DNA from: JAJPHF01 sp035293805 | Lineage (GTDB): Bacteria; Chloroflexota; UBA6077; JAJPHF01 | DNA length: 64,000 nucleotides | Reading direction: 5' to 3' | Assembly: GCA_035293805.1 (NCBI GenBank) | Contig: DATGMD010000019.1 | Location: 1-64,000, forward strand | Shown: in pieces, positions 8,861-16,760 of the stretch | Layout: each line of letters begins with the position of its first letter | Position numbering within the stretch: the first letter of the stretch is position 1 | Position numbers and translations under genes: made by a program | The notes under the pieces: model-generated | What the model was told of the DNA's origin: nothing | The model's database searches: none | The model's input: the letters and a program-made list of their open reading frames with translations, nothing else

Positions 8861-10582
8861 TCAGTCAGGGAACAGCGTCTCGTAGTCGCGAGCGTCGACG
8901 GCGCGCGGGTCGGGGCTGCCGGCCTCGACGAGGCGGAGCCGGGGCGTCCCGCCGTTCACGGCCTCGCGCTGGGCGCCGAACGGGTTGATCGCCGCGTAGA
9001 ACGCCTCGTCGTACTTGCGCGCCTGGAACACGACCGGCATCGGCACGGCGTGGCCCAGGATCATCGCCTCCTCGCGCGAGTCCAGCGAGGCGAGGGTGTG
9101 GCGCAGCTTCGCCGCGCCGCTCACGCCCGTGAAGATCGCGTCGAGGTCGCGGTCGTCGTTGAGCTGGGCCGTGATGCGCGTGCCAAGCTGCGACATGACC
9201 TCGGCGTCGATGCCTGAGGGCCGCTGGTCGATCACCAACAGCGTGACGTTGAACTTGCGCATCTCGCGGGCGATCGTGCCGAAGCTCGTCTGGCGGGCGG
9301 CGCTCGGGTTCAGGAAGCGGTGGGCCTCCTCCATTGTGATCATGAGCTGCGGCGGCCGATCCTTGGCATCCTGGGACTGCTGGTAGCGCTCCATCATGGT
9401 GATCCAGAGGCCGTGCAGCTTGCGCGTGATGATGTTCGCCACCAGCATGTAGGGGAGGAGCCGCCGGTGCTGGCCGAACTCCAGCACGACGTGCTGTCCC
9501 CCCTTCAGCCGCGCGATCACCTCGTCCAGCGCCCGCCCCTCGGCGTGCTCGCGCAGGAAGGGCAGCGGCTTGAGGTGCGAGATCAGCTTGCGGCGCAGCG
9601 CGCTCAGCGACGCGTCGTTGGCGCCGCTCTGCTCGCAGAAGGCCCGCAGCGCCTCGCCGTCCATCTCCATCAGGCGGCGCATCCACTCGCGGCCGAGCGC
9701 CTGCGCGGCCAGGCTGCCGGACTCGACGGCGGTCGGGTTGAGCACCAGCTCCTCGCTGAGCAGCGCGATGTCGTCCACGTCGATCTCGTCGTAGCCGATG
9801 GTGATCTCACCGTCGGGGCGCACGCTGCGGTTGCGCGACGAGCCGGGGTCGAGCGTGTAGACGAACACCTGGCCGGGGAAGAGCTGCTTGAGGCCCTTCA
9901 CGAAGTGGCCGTCCTCGGTCTGCGTCTCCCAGCCGTACTCGCTGTGCATGTCGAAGACGAGGTTGGCCGCCACGCGGCTGCGGATCGTGCCGCAGAGGAT
10001 GAGCCGCGTAAGGAAGCTCTTGCCGGTGCCCGACTTGCCGAACACGCCGTTCGAGCGCTCGACGAAGCGGCGCAGGTTGAGCCGAATCGGCACGTCCATG
10101 TCGCGTGGCGTGCCCAGCTCGAAGCGGTCCTCGCCGGGCGCGCCGAACACGCGCTCGAAGTCTGTCTCGTCGGCCACGAACACGGTCGAGAAGTGGGTCG
10201 GGATGGTGCGCACCGGCCGCGGGCCGTCCTCCGCGCCGTCGATCGCCGCGCCGGGATGGCGCGCGATGCCGTCGTCGGCGGCGCCGTCGCGGGCGAGCAT
10301 GAGCATCGGCTGCACCTGCACCAGGCCGAAGGTCATCGTGCCGGCGAGCACCTGGCGCAGGAACGGCTCGCTCTCGGGCGGCGGGTCGGCCAGCACCTGG
10401 TCGTTCGCGGCGTCGAGCTTCACGTCGGTGACGAGGCAGAAGAAGTCGTGCTTCTCGCCGCGCACCTTCACGAACTTGCCCACGCGCATGTCCTCGACCG
10501 AGGACAGGCCGTCCAGCCGGGCTTCGAGGCCGTCGGCCAGCGAGCCACGCACTACGATGCCGAGCCGCTCGCCGTGCTCCAT
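8861..10582 (-). CDS. herA: HerA-type DNA translocase/helicase
   Basis: 573 aa, first gene of the operon. Residues 1-110 form the HAS barrel (RLGIVVRGSLADGLEARL at the start). The RecA-like motor core has Walker A GKSGTGKS near residue 185 and a Walker B-like MITMEEAHRF. A conserved DQRPSGID follows, then a C-terminal segment that packs on the next subunit. In archaea and some bacteria HerA is a hexameric pump that drives the NurA nuclease to resect DNA ends prepared by Mre11-Rad50. Here nurA is 4 kb away on the same strand, next to a second HAS-barrel gene. The start is ATG behind GGGGAGG. Confidence 0.94.
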   Translation of the reverse strand: MEHGERLGIVVRGSLADGLEARLDGLSSVEDMRVGKFVKVRGEKHDFFCLVTDVKLDAANDQVLADPPPESEPFLRQVLAGTMTFGLVQVQPMLMLARDGAADDGIARHPGAAIDGAEDGPRPVRTIPTHFSTVFVADETDFERVFGAPGEDRFELGTPRDMDVPIRLNLRRFVERSNGVFGKSGTGKSFLTRLILCGTIRSRVAANLVFDMHSEYGWETQTEDGHFVKGLKQLFPGQVFVYTLDPGSSRNRSVRPDGEITIGYDEIDVDDIALLSEELVLNPTAVESGSLAAQALGREWMRRLMEMDGEALRAFCEQSGANDASLSALRRKLISHLKPLPFLREHAEGRALDEVIARLKGGQHVVLEFGQHRRLLPYMLVANIITRKLHGLWITMMERYQQSQDAKDRPPQLMITMEEAHRFLNPSAARQTSFGTIAREMRKFNVTLLVIDQRPSGIDAEVMSQLGTRITAQLNDDRDLDAIFTGVSGAAKLRHTLASLDSREEAMILGHAVPMPVVFQARKYDEAFYAAINPFGAQREAVNGGTPRLRLVEAGSPDPRAVDARDYETLFPD

Positions 10583-11011
10583 ACGCCTCCCCTATCCCGT
10601 GTTACTCGCGAGCCCGCCGCATTGTCCGGGCCTGCCTGGGTCTGCGTTTCCTCCGCAATGCCGGGATTATAGCTGCCGTCCGGCGTCAGGGTGCCTGACA
10701 GCGTGGCAACAACCGCTACAGCCCCGTCACGCTTGGGCGCGTGCTGCCCGGGCAGGCGGCGTAGGCGGCTCGGCGAGCGGACGCGGCGCGCACGGGCCGC
10801 CGCGTCCGGGGGCGCGCCGGCACTACCGCTGCCGGCGGCCTACGACCGAGTCGCGGTCGCCACGGCCCGGCGGGCCATGGGCCCAGCAAGGGGCCGGATC
10901 GCCGACGTGTCGGGGCGGCAGCCTGACGGGTACAGTAGAGGGAGGCCGGCGGGGCGCGCCGCGCCGGCCGGCGCGCGGCCCCGGTCCCAGTCGCCACGGA
11001 GCCGGAGCACC
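10583..11011. other. Divergent intergenic region between herA and the EamA gene
   Basis: This 429-nt region holds the herA-operon promoter and a GC-rich stretch. One frame is open here continuous with the EamA gene, but its sequence is Arg/Ala-rich and unlike the family. I therefore treat it as untranslated. A weak -10-like TACAGT lies near 10931 on the plus strand. Nothing else is recognisable. Confidence 0.5.
10666..10671 (-). promoter_or_regulatory. Consensus -10 (TATAAT) for the herA-sbcD-sbcC operon
   Basis: On the minus strand the bases read GCTATAATCCC, a perfect -10 hexamer, rare in this GC-rich DNA. It lies 84 nt upstream of the herA ATG. No convincing -35 is seen at the standard distance. 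Confidence 0.55.
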
Positions 11012-11980
11012 GTGCCCTCAACCGATCGCCGCGCTGCCCTGGAGCGCGCCCCCGACCGGGACGCGGCTGCCCGCCCGGCCCGCCCGATTCCCTGGGTGGG
11101 GCTCGGCTACCTGCTAGTCGTCTACGTCGTCTGGGGCAGCACCTATCTGGCCATCCGTATCGCGGTGCGCGAGGGCGCGGGCTTTCCGCCGTTCAGCATG
11201 GCGGCAATGCGCGTCGGCGCCGCCGGCAGCCTGCTGTTGCTCTGGGCGGCTGCCAGCGGCCGGCCGGTCCGGCTCGGGCGGCGGGACGCACTGGTGCTCG
11301 CCGGGGCGGGCTTGCTGCTCTGGGTCGGCGGCAACGGCCTGGTGGTCTGGGCCGAGCAGCGAGCGGAGTCCAGCTACGCCGCGCTGCTCGTCGCCTCGGC
11401 GCCGGTGTGGGTGGCGCTGCTGGAGGCCGCGCTCGACCGGCGCGCGCCGACACCGCTGCTGGCCGCGTCGCTATTGGTCGGGCTGGGCGGGGTGGGGCTG
11501 CTCGCCGCGCCCGCGCTCGCGGCTGGCTCGGCGGTGGACGCGGCGAGCGTGGGGGCGCTGGTCCTGGCCGCCGTGACCTGGGGGTTGGGGTCGGTGCTCC
11601 AGCGCCGCCATGCGGTAAGCGTGCCGCCGCTCGTGAGCGCCGGCTACCAGCTGCTGTTCGGCGCCGCGGGCCTGGCCGCGGCCGCGCTGCTGGCGCACGA
11701 GCCGCTCCCCACGCCGACGCCCGAGGCCTGGGCCGCCTGGGGCTACCTGGTGCTGGCCGGCTCACTGCTCGGCTTCACGTCGTACGTGCAGGTGCTGCAC
11801 TTGCTGCCGACGAGCCTCGCCATGACGTACGCTTACGTCAATCCGGCCATTGCCGTGCTCCTGGGCGCGCTGATTCTCGGTGAGGCGATCACGCCCACCA
11901 TGCTCGGCGGCATGGCGCTGGTGCTGGCTGGCGTGGCCGGCGTGTTCCACGACCGTTATCGTGAGGCGTTGCGCGAGTAG
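11012..11980 (+). CDS. EamA/DMT-superfamily transporter
   Basis: 322 aa from GTG at 11012, preceded by GGAG at 11004. Two EamA repeats of five hydrophobic helices each are visible. The first begins PWVGLGYLLVVYVVWGSTYLAIR, with the family-typical WGSTY motif. The second ends with YAYVNPAIAVLLGALILGE, the usual helix-9 signature. Family members are 10-TM inner-membrane exporters or exchangers of amino acids, metabolites or drugs. The substrate cannot be predicted. It is monocistronic and convergent with the ABC permease, whose stop is 36 nt away. Confidence 0.9.
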   Translation: MPSTDRRAALERAPDRDAAARPARPIPWVGLGYLLVVYVVWGSTYLAIRIAVREGAGFPPFSMAAMRVGAAGSLLLLWAAASGRPVRLGRRDALVLAGAGLLLWVGGNGLVVWAEQRAESSYAALLVASAPVWVALLEAALDRRAPTPLLAASLLVGLGGVGLLAAPALAAGSAVDAASVGALVLAAVTWGLGSVLQRRHAVSVPPLVSAGYQLLFGAAGLAAAALLAHEPLPTPTPEAWAAWGYLVLAGSLLGFTSYVQVLHLLPTSLAMTYAYVNPAIAVLLGALILGEAITPTMLGGMALVLAGVAGVFHDRYREALRE

Positions 11981-12016
11981 GCGCCCGGGACAGAGTGGGT
12001 TCCATCGGCCGGCGGC

Positions 12017-12832
12017 CTAGCGGCCGCGCAGGAGCCGCTCGCGGTCGAAGATCTGCATGCCGAGCCAGACCAGGCCCGCGTCTACCAGGAGGAAGAAGAG
12101 GGCGATGAACTGGAGGGCGCGCGGCGTGAACAGGAACAGCACGACGGTTTGGGGCACGAGCAGCAGGATGATCGGCAGGGCGACGAGGCCGTTGAGCTGG
12201 TAGGCCGAGCGGTAGGTCGCCACGCGGGTCGAGATCAGCGCCGCGATCGCCGCCGCCAGCAGCGCCATCAGCGGCACCACCACCAGCGCCGAGAACAGCC
12301 AGTCTGGGTCGGCGAAGACGTACTTTGGGAAGTACACGCCCGAGCCCCCCATGACCAGCACGCCGAACAGGGCCATGCCCACCCACGTCCCGACGACGGC
12401 CGGCACGACGGCCGTGCAGAGCTTGGCCACGAAGAGCTGCACGTCGCTGATGGGCGTCGCCAGCAGCGGCTCCAGCGTGTTGCGCTCCTTCTCACCGACG
12501 AAGCTGTCCGCGGCGATCGTGCTGGTGAGCGCCACGGGCGTGACCCAGAACAGTGGGATCATCAGCGCCTTCAGGATGACGCGGATCATCGTGTCCTGGT
12601 CGTGTACGTCCAGGTACACGAGCACCCGGAGCTGGCTCTCGGGCACCTGATCGAGCAGGGCGCCGCCAACGGCCTGGCCCAGGAAGTTGGCCGGCCCGCG
12701 GCTGGAGCCGACGATGGCCATCGCGGCGATAAGGGCGATCAGCGCGGGCAGCGCGATCATCGGCATCAGCAGGTTGAAGTCCCGCAAGACCTCGCGAATC
12801 TCGCGCCGAGTGACGGCGAAGGCTAAGCTCAT
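12017..12832 (-). CDS. ABC-2 type transporter permease
   Basis: 271 aa from ATG at 12832 that overlaps the ATPase stop (TGATG). About six hydrophobic segments are visible. The cytoplasmic loop EKERNTLEPLLATPIS is the classic ABC-2/NatB permease motif. The large extracellular loop after TM1 resembles Na+-efflux NatB-like permeases. It forms an exporter with the preceding ATP-binding subunit. The substrate is not determinable. It is the last gene of the five-gene operon that contains nurA. That placement might be incidental, or it might link the pump to DNA or envelope stress. Confidence 0.88.
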   Translation of the reverse strand: MSLAFAVTRREIREVLRDFNLLMPMIALPALIALIAAMAIVGSSRGPANFLGQAVGGALLDQVPESQLRVLVYLDVHDQDTMIRVILKALMIPLFWVTPVALTSTIAADSFVGEKERNTLEPLLATPISDVQLFVAKLCTAVVPAVVGTWVGMALFGVLVMGGSGVYFPKYVFADPDWLFSALVVVPLMALLAAAIAALISTRVATYRSAYQLNGLVALPIILLLVPQTVVLFLFTPRALQFIALFFLLVDAGLVWLGMQIFDRERLLRGR

Positions 12833-13755
12833 CAGTCCCCAACGTCCCGTACAAATGCCAGATACACGTCTTCGAGCTGCACGTCCTCGGCCTCCAGGGT
12901 GACGATCTCGCCCCCTTGGGCCACGAGCTGGGCGATGACCCGCGGGTTCACCCGCTCGGGATAACTCGTCTTGAAGTAGATGCGGCCGTTGACCGGCTCC
13001 ACGTGTTCGACGCCGTCCACGGCGCGCAGCGTGTCGACGAGCGCCGGCCGCGACTCGCGCAGGCGCAGGATCATGCGCTGGCCAATGGTCGCCTTCAGCT
13101 CGGCGGGCGTGCCCTCTGCGATCTGCCGGCCGCCGCGCACGATGCTCAGCCGCCGGCAGAGCCGCTCCGCCTCGGCCAGGTTGTGGGTACACAGCAGCAC
13201 GGTCACCCGGCGCTCCTCCGCCAGGTATTGCAGGTAGTCGCGGATCGTCCTGGCCGACTCCGGGTCGAGCGCGGCGGTGGGCTCGTCGAAGAAGACGACC
13301 CGCGGCTCGTGCAGGAGCGCCCGCGCGATGGCCACCTTCTGCTTCATGCCCTTCGAGAAGCCGCGCAGCCGCTCGTGGCGGACCTCCCACAGGCCCACCA
13401 GCCGCAGCAGCTCCTCGGCGCGTGCGCGGCGGGCCGCGGTGGGCAGCGCGTACATCTCGCCGAAGAAGTCGAGGTACTCCCAGGCCGACAGCCGCTCGTA
13501 CAGCCCGGGCACCTCGGTGAGGATTCCCACGCGAGCGCGCACCTCGCGCGCCTGAGAGAGAATGTCGTAGCCCGCCACGCGGCCCGTGCCGGCGGTCGGC
13601 TGCAGCAGGCAGGCGAGGATGCGCACGGTCGTCGTCTTGCCGGCGCCGTTGCGGCCGAGCAGCCCGTAGATCTCCCCCTCCTCGACGGCGAAGGTGATGC
13701 TCTGGAGCGCCTGGCGCTGGCCGAACTGCTTCGCCAGCCCCTTCGCCTCGATCAT
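12832..13755 (-). CDS. ABC transporter ATP-binding protein (NatA/CcmA-like)
   Basis: 307 aa. Walker A GRNGAGKTTT is near residue 37. The signature is LRGFSKGMKQKVAIARAL, with the FSKGM variant common in ABC-2 exporters. Walker B VVFFDEPTAALDP and the H-loop LLCTHNLAEAE follow. A C-terminal regulatory extension of about 90 residues matches NatA-type ATPases. The start ATG overlaps the stop of the HAS-barrel gene (TGATG), and its own stop overlaps the permease start, so the three are translationally coupled. It energises export by the permease encoded next. Confidence 0.93.
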   Translation of the reverse strand: MIEAKGLAKQFGQRQALQSITFAVEEGEIYGLLGRNGAGKTTTVRILACLLQPTAGTGRVAGYDILSQAREVRARVGILTEVPGLYERLSAWEYLDFFGEMYALPTAARRARAEELLRLVGLWEVRHERLRGFSKGMKQKVAIARALLHEPRVVFFDEPTAALDPESARTIRDYLQYLAEERRVTVLLCTHNLAEAERLCRRLSIVRGGRQIAEGTPAELKATIGQRMILRLRESRPALVDTLRAVDGVEHVEPVNGRIYFKTSYPERVNPRVIAQLVAQGGEIVTLEAEDVQLEDVYLAFVRDVGD

Positions 13756-14525
13756 CAGCGCGCCTCCGCAGGGCGCAGGCGGCGCAGCACGGCGGTCAGC
13801 CGGTCGTAGTCGTCGCGGAGCAGCACCGCCAGCTCGCGCCCCACGCGCAGCAGGAAGGCTTCGCCTGCCGCGCCGCCGCGCGCGGCGGCGGCCGCCCGCA
13901 CGCAGGCCGCCGTTAGCTCGTCCGCCAGGGCCGGCGAGGTCGCCAGCAGCGCGCGCAGGAAGTCTAGCCGCTCGGTGAAGGCGACGACCTCGGCCGGCGA
14001 GCAGGCGTACACCGAGTAGTGCAGCGGCGGCGGGAGCGGCGGCAGGTGCTGGAAGACCCGTCTGCCCGCGCTCTTACTCGAGCCTGCCAGGGAAGTGGTG
14101 CAGAAGCCGACGAGGATCGCGCGGAACTCGGTGCGGAGCACATGCTCCAGGTCGGGATTCTCGCGGTAGATCGCCGCGTCGACGACGCCCTCGCGGCCAC
14201 GCGCGATCGGCCGGCCGCCCGCCTCCAGGCTGGCCGTGTGCGTCTCGGCGACCACCGCGTACAGCTCGGTGGGCTGTGCGTGCCCCGCCCCGCCCTCCCA
14301 TCCTGTGGGGAGAGTATCGCCCGCCTGCCCCTCCAATGCTGGGGGGCGCTCGGCGTCGGCGGGGACAACCGGCACGCGCACCAGGCTGCCGAAGGCCGGC
14401 GCCTCGTGGAGGCGCACGCTCTGGGCGACCAGGTCGCAGCTCGACGCCTCGACGATCTCGCCGACGCGGAGGGCGGGACCTACCCCTTGGACCGGGGGGG
14501 TGGGGGTGTCCCCCAAGATCGTCAT
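13755..14525 (-). CDS. HAS-barrel domain protein downstream of nurA
   Basis: 256 aa. After a repeat-encoded start (ILGDTPTPPVQG), residues about 20-50 read VGEIVEASSCDLVAQSVRLHE followed by FGSLVRV, a HAS-barrel of the kind that opens HerA/FtsK-like ATPases. The middle contains a second repeat-derived insert (PPALEGQAGDTLPTGWEGGAG). The C-terminal half is helical and Ala-rich. There is no ATPase motor. It begins 3 nt after the nurA stop and is coupled to the ABC genes. A NurA-HerA accessory or regulator is a reasonable guess, because HAS barrels mediate assembly in HerA. No direct function is known to me. Confidence 0.72.
   Translation of the reverse strand: MTILGDTPTPPVQGVGPALRVGEIVEASSCDLVAQSVRLHEAPAFGSLVRVPVVPADAERPPALEGQAGDTLPTGWEGGAGHAQPTELYAVVAETHTASLEAGGRPIARGREGVVDAAIYRENPDLEHVLRTEFRAILVGFCTTSLAGSSKSAGRRVFQHLPPLPPPLHYSVYACSPAEVVAFTERLDFLRALLATSPALADELTAACVRAAAAARGGAAGEAFLLRVGRELAVLLRDDYDRLTAVLRRLRPAEAR
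14283..14355. repeat. G-rich repeat inserted in the HAS-barrel gene
   Basis: CCCTCCCATCCTGTGGGGAG and CCTCCAATGCTGGGGGGCG form C-tract/G-tract palindromes of the same family as 7381-7555. The insert is read in frame, adding about 25 residues to the HAS-barrel protein. Confidence 0.6.
14487..14518. repeat. G-rich repeat at the start of the HAS-barrel gene
   Basis: CCTTGGACCGGGGGGGTG followed by GGGGTGTCCCCCAAG is a shorter copy of the same family. It encodes the first dozen residues of the HAS-barrel protein, right after the start codon. Confidence 0.6.
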
Positions 14526-14528
14526 TCT

Positions 14529-15752
14529 CTACACCGCCCGCGCGAGCTTGCTCGCCTGCTTCTCCGAAGGGTGGTCGGGCAGGCCGCGGGCGACCAGCGC
14601 ACGTGCCACCAGCTCCTCGAAGCGCTGCCGCTCCACGCCGCCGATCACCGCCTGCTCGTGCGCGCGCGCCAGCGCGACGGGGTACCCCTGGCCGCGCCGG
14701 CACTGGTCAACCACGACGGCCTGCACGCGCGCTACCAGCTCCGGCCGCTCGGCCGCCCACACTGGCAGCTCGACGCGGGCGATCTCACGCCCCACGTTCA
14801 CGTAGAAGAAGCGCGGCAGCAGCTCCGGCGGGTAGTGCTGCGCCAGCGTCCGCGACTCGAACAGGGGCGAGCGCTCGCCGGGCGCCAGATCGGGGAACAG
14901 CAGCCGGTCGGCCAGCCCCTCCAGCGCGCAGTCGGCGCGGTTGGTGCCGCGCCCAGCGCACCAGGCGCACGCCTGCTGATGACGCGGATCGAGCCGTAGC
15001 AGGCCGACTACGTCGGCGCCCCGCGGGCGGCTAATGTACGCTGCCACCGGTACGTCGAGCGCTCGCAGCTCCTCCAGCGCGGCCTTGAACTGCCCGACGA
15101 AGTAGTCGCGCACGAACCCCTCGGGCCCTTCCCAGTAGTTGCCCAGCAACAGCAGCCCGTCGCTGAGGGCTACGCGCTCGGGGATCGGGGCGAGGGGGTG
15201 GGGGGTAGAGAAACCGTTCTCGTCGCCTATATTTCCCCTATCCCCTATCCCCCAGTCCCTATCCCCTGCGGCGCACAGCGCGGCCAGGCGCTGCATCTCG
15301 GCGACGGCGCGCTTGGCGCCGAGGCGGCTGCCCTGGATGGGCGCCTGCTGGTTGCCGTGGCGCACGTAGAGGTCTTCGGGTCGGTAGTACAGCTCTGGCG
15401 CGCTGCCCAGCGCGGCGTGAGGGGTAGCCCCGTACTCGATCACGGCCCAGCCGAGGTTCAGCACGTAGCACAGCGCCGGGCCGTGGCGGTCGGGCTCGAT
15501 GTCCGAGCCATCGGTGGCGAGCACCTGATAGCCGTCCGGCAAGTCGGCGGCGCCGACGCGGGTCGTTAGCTCCTCGACGGGCACGGCGGCGCCGCGCTTC
15601 GCCGCGGCCGCCTCCGCGAGCCTGGCGCGGTCGGCCGTCGCGAGCAGGTCGCGCGCGGCCGCGATGCGCGCGTCGAGCAGCCCGCGGCTGGCGACCAGAT
15701 GGTCGCCCATCGCGCGAATCTCGGCGCTCAGCCGGCCTAGGTCGAGGGTCAA
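14529..15752 (-). CDS. nurA: NurA-type 5'-3' nuclease
   Basis: 407 aa from TTG at 15752, overlapping the preceding stop (TTGA) with GGGAG 6 nt before it. The NurA domain is recognised from its first metal-binding motif ATDGSDIEPDRHG near residue 80, and from NLGWAVIEYG, FVRDYFVGQFKAAL and YISRP in the expected order. A late FFYVNVGREIARVELP matches the C-terminal NurA core. NurA dimers are loaded on HerA and digest the 5' strand at DNA ends. An internal insert near residue 165 (GDRDWGIGDRGN through LAPIPE) is encoded by a CCTATCCCC-type repeat and is absent from the fold. The partner genes herA, sbcD and sbcC lie 4 kb away. Confidence 0.88.
   Translation of the reverse strand: MTLDLGRLSAEIRAMGDHLVASRGLLDARIAAARDLLATADRARLAEAAAAKRGAAVPVEELTTRVGAADLPDGYQVLATDGSDIEPDRHGPALCYVLNLGWAVIEYGATPHAALGSAPELYYRPEDLYVRHGNQQAPIQGSRLGAKRAVAEMQRLAALCAAGDRDWGIGDRGNIGDENGFSTPHPLAPIPERVALSDGLLLLGNYWEGPEGFVRDYFVGQFKAALEELRALDVPVAAYISRPRGADVVGLLRLDPRHQQACAWCAGRGTNRADCALEGLADRLLFPDLAPGERSPLFESRTLAQHYPPELLPRFFYVNVGREIARVELPVWAAERPELVARVQAVVVDQCRRGQGYPVALARAHEQAVIGGVERQRFEELVARALVARGLPDHPSEKQASKLARAV
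15181..15268. repeat. CCCCTATCCCC tandem-type repeat inside nurA
   Basis: Runs such as CCCTATCCCCTATCCCCC and GGGGATCGGGGCGAGG form a short repeat block. Read on the minus strand it supplies about 30 in-frame residues (GDRDWGIGDRGN and following) within NurA. Confidence 0.65.
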
Positions 15753-16369
15753 CCTAACTCCCCCGGCCCCCCTTCCCTCCGCAGATAAGGGGGGAGTTTT
15801 CCGAATGCGGCGTCCTGCTCCGGCCTTGCTTCGCGGGGTGACGAGAGCCCGTTGAGCGCCGCGGCCTGCTCCCCCTGCCTTTCGAGGAGCGAGGGGCGTT
15901 CACTACCGGCAGCGGCCTGCTCCCCCTTCCTGCGAAGGGAAGGGGGCTGGGGGGTTAGGTTCTTCAGCCCGCCGTCGCGCACGAATGCCTCGAAGGCGTC
16001 GAGGGTGGGAAACACGGCCCGGGCGAGCAGATTGATGACCCAGTTCTCGCGCATCGGCGTGATGACGACGACGGGGCGGCCGTGGTGGTAGGCCTCCCAC
16101 ATCTCGATGGCCGTCCCGAGGCTGGCCTGGGGCAGATAGGCGATGACGAGGTCCGCCTGGCTGGCCGTCTCGACTAGCTCGAAGAACGCCTGGCGCTGCT
16201 GCTCGGGCGCATAGCCCACACCGGCAGGGTGCATCTCGATCGGGCAGCACGTCTCGGCATCCGGCAGGTAGGTACGGAAGATGGCTTTCAGCCGCTCGCG
16301 GTAGGACTGGTCGTGTAGCTCGAGCCCCTGATACGAGCCCTGGATGATGCCTGCCAGAAAGACGCGCAT
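15749..16369 (-). CDS. Nucleoside 2-deoxyribosyltransferase-like protein with repeat-encoded tail
   Basis: 206 aa. Residues 1-138 have the Rossmann-like deoxyribosyltransferase/YtoQ-like pattern: MRVFLAGIIQGS at the start, a central DLVIAYLPQASLGTAIEMWEAY with the family glutamate, and VVVITPMRENWV. Enzymes of this fold cleave or transfer 2-deoxyribose from nucleosides or nucleotides. The last 65 residues (from NLTPQPPSLRRKG) are the translation of an interspersed repeat and are unlikely to be structural. It is the first gene of the nurA operon, and its stop overlaps the nurA start. A role in nucleotide salvage or in handling resection products is speculative. Confidence 0.7.
   Translation of the reverse strand: MRVFLAGIIQGSYQGLELHDQSYRERLKAIFRTYLPDAETCCPIEMHPAGVGYAPEQQRQAFFELVETASQADLVIAYLPQASLGTAIEMWEAYHHGRPVVVITPMRENWVINLLARAVFPTLDAFEAFVRDGGLKNLTPQPPSLRRKGEQAAAGSERPSLLERQGEQAAALNGLSSPREARPEQDAAFGKLPPYLRREGGPGELG
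15759..15962. repeat. Interspersed CCCCTTCCCTCCGC-type repeat array
   Basis: At least three C-rich/purine-rich units (CCCCCTTCCTGCGAAGGGAA, CCTGCCTTTCGAGGAGCGAG, CCCTTCCCTCCGCAGATAAG) lie head to tail. Each encodes variants of PPSLRRKGEQAAA or LLERQGEQAAA at the end of the deoxyribosyltransferase-like gene. This repeat type is widespread in Chloroflexota and cyanobacterial genomes. Confidence 0.7.
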
Positions 16370-16760
16370 GTGCTGCTATCCCCTGCTGGTTCAACGCACA
16401 GCACGCCCATACGCCGATCGCGGTGCTGCGCAAATACTGTACCACGCCGCCCGGAAGCCGGACTATTTCCTGCCTGGCTCAACCGCGTCATAGTACCTGT
16501 GCAGACCGCTGGACGCTGGGCGGAGGCGGGCGCGCGCGACGATGCGGGCGCGCGGAAGATGTGAGCGTGCGAGGACATGCCGGCGCAAGACGAGGGATGG
16601 CGCGCGGCGAGGCCAGGGCGCAGCAAGCAACGCCCCTGAGACGGTGCACCGCACGCCTCGCGAGGCGTGCGATGCACCATCAGACCAGAGGGCGCTCGCC
16701 GGCGCCATCGCGTCTGCGTTAACGCGGTGTAGGGGCGCCGCTTGCTGCGCCCTGCGGTTG
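16370..16760. other. Non-coding region with a small inverted-repeat element
   Basis: 391 nt without a convincing gene, between the deoxyribosyltransferase-like start and the amidohydrolase stop (both minus). It presumably carries the promoter of the nurA operon at its left side, although I cannot pick a clear -10/-35 pair. Its right third is the element at 16615-16753. Confidence 0.5.
16615..16753. mobile_element. MITE-like element: 23-nt terminal inverted repeats around a 36-nt palindrome
   Basis: The ends 16615-16637 (AGGGCGCAGCAAGC then AACGCCCCT) and 16731-16753 are inverted copies matching at 21 of 23 positions. Inside, 16643-16678 is a near-perfect 36-nt palindrome centred on CTCGCGAG. 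There is no coding capacity. A half-copy of the end sequence occurs at about 56940 inside bioA. The structure suggests a non-autonomous mobile or REP-type element; no transposase is in the window. Confidence 0.55.

Noticed and set aside
10691..11011. Upstream extension of the EamA gene
   Set aside because: The 107 extra residues are Arg/Ala-rich, lack family similarity, and the internal GTG at 11012 has an SD and gives the normal length.
15759..15962. CRISPR-like array
   Set aside because: The units are degenerate, contiguous and protein-coding; no constant repeat/spacer geometry.
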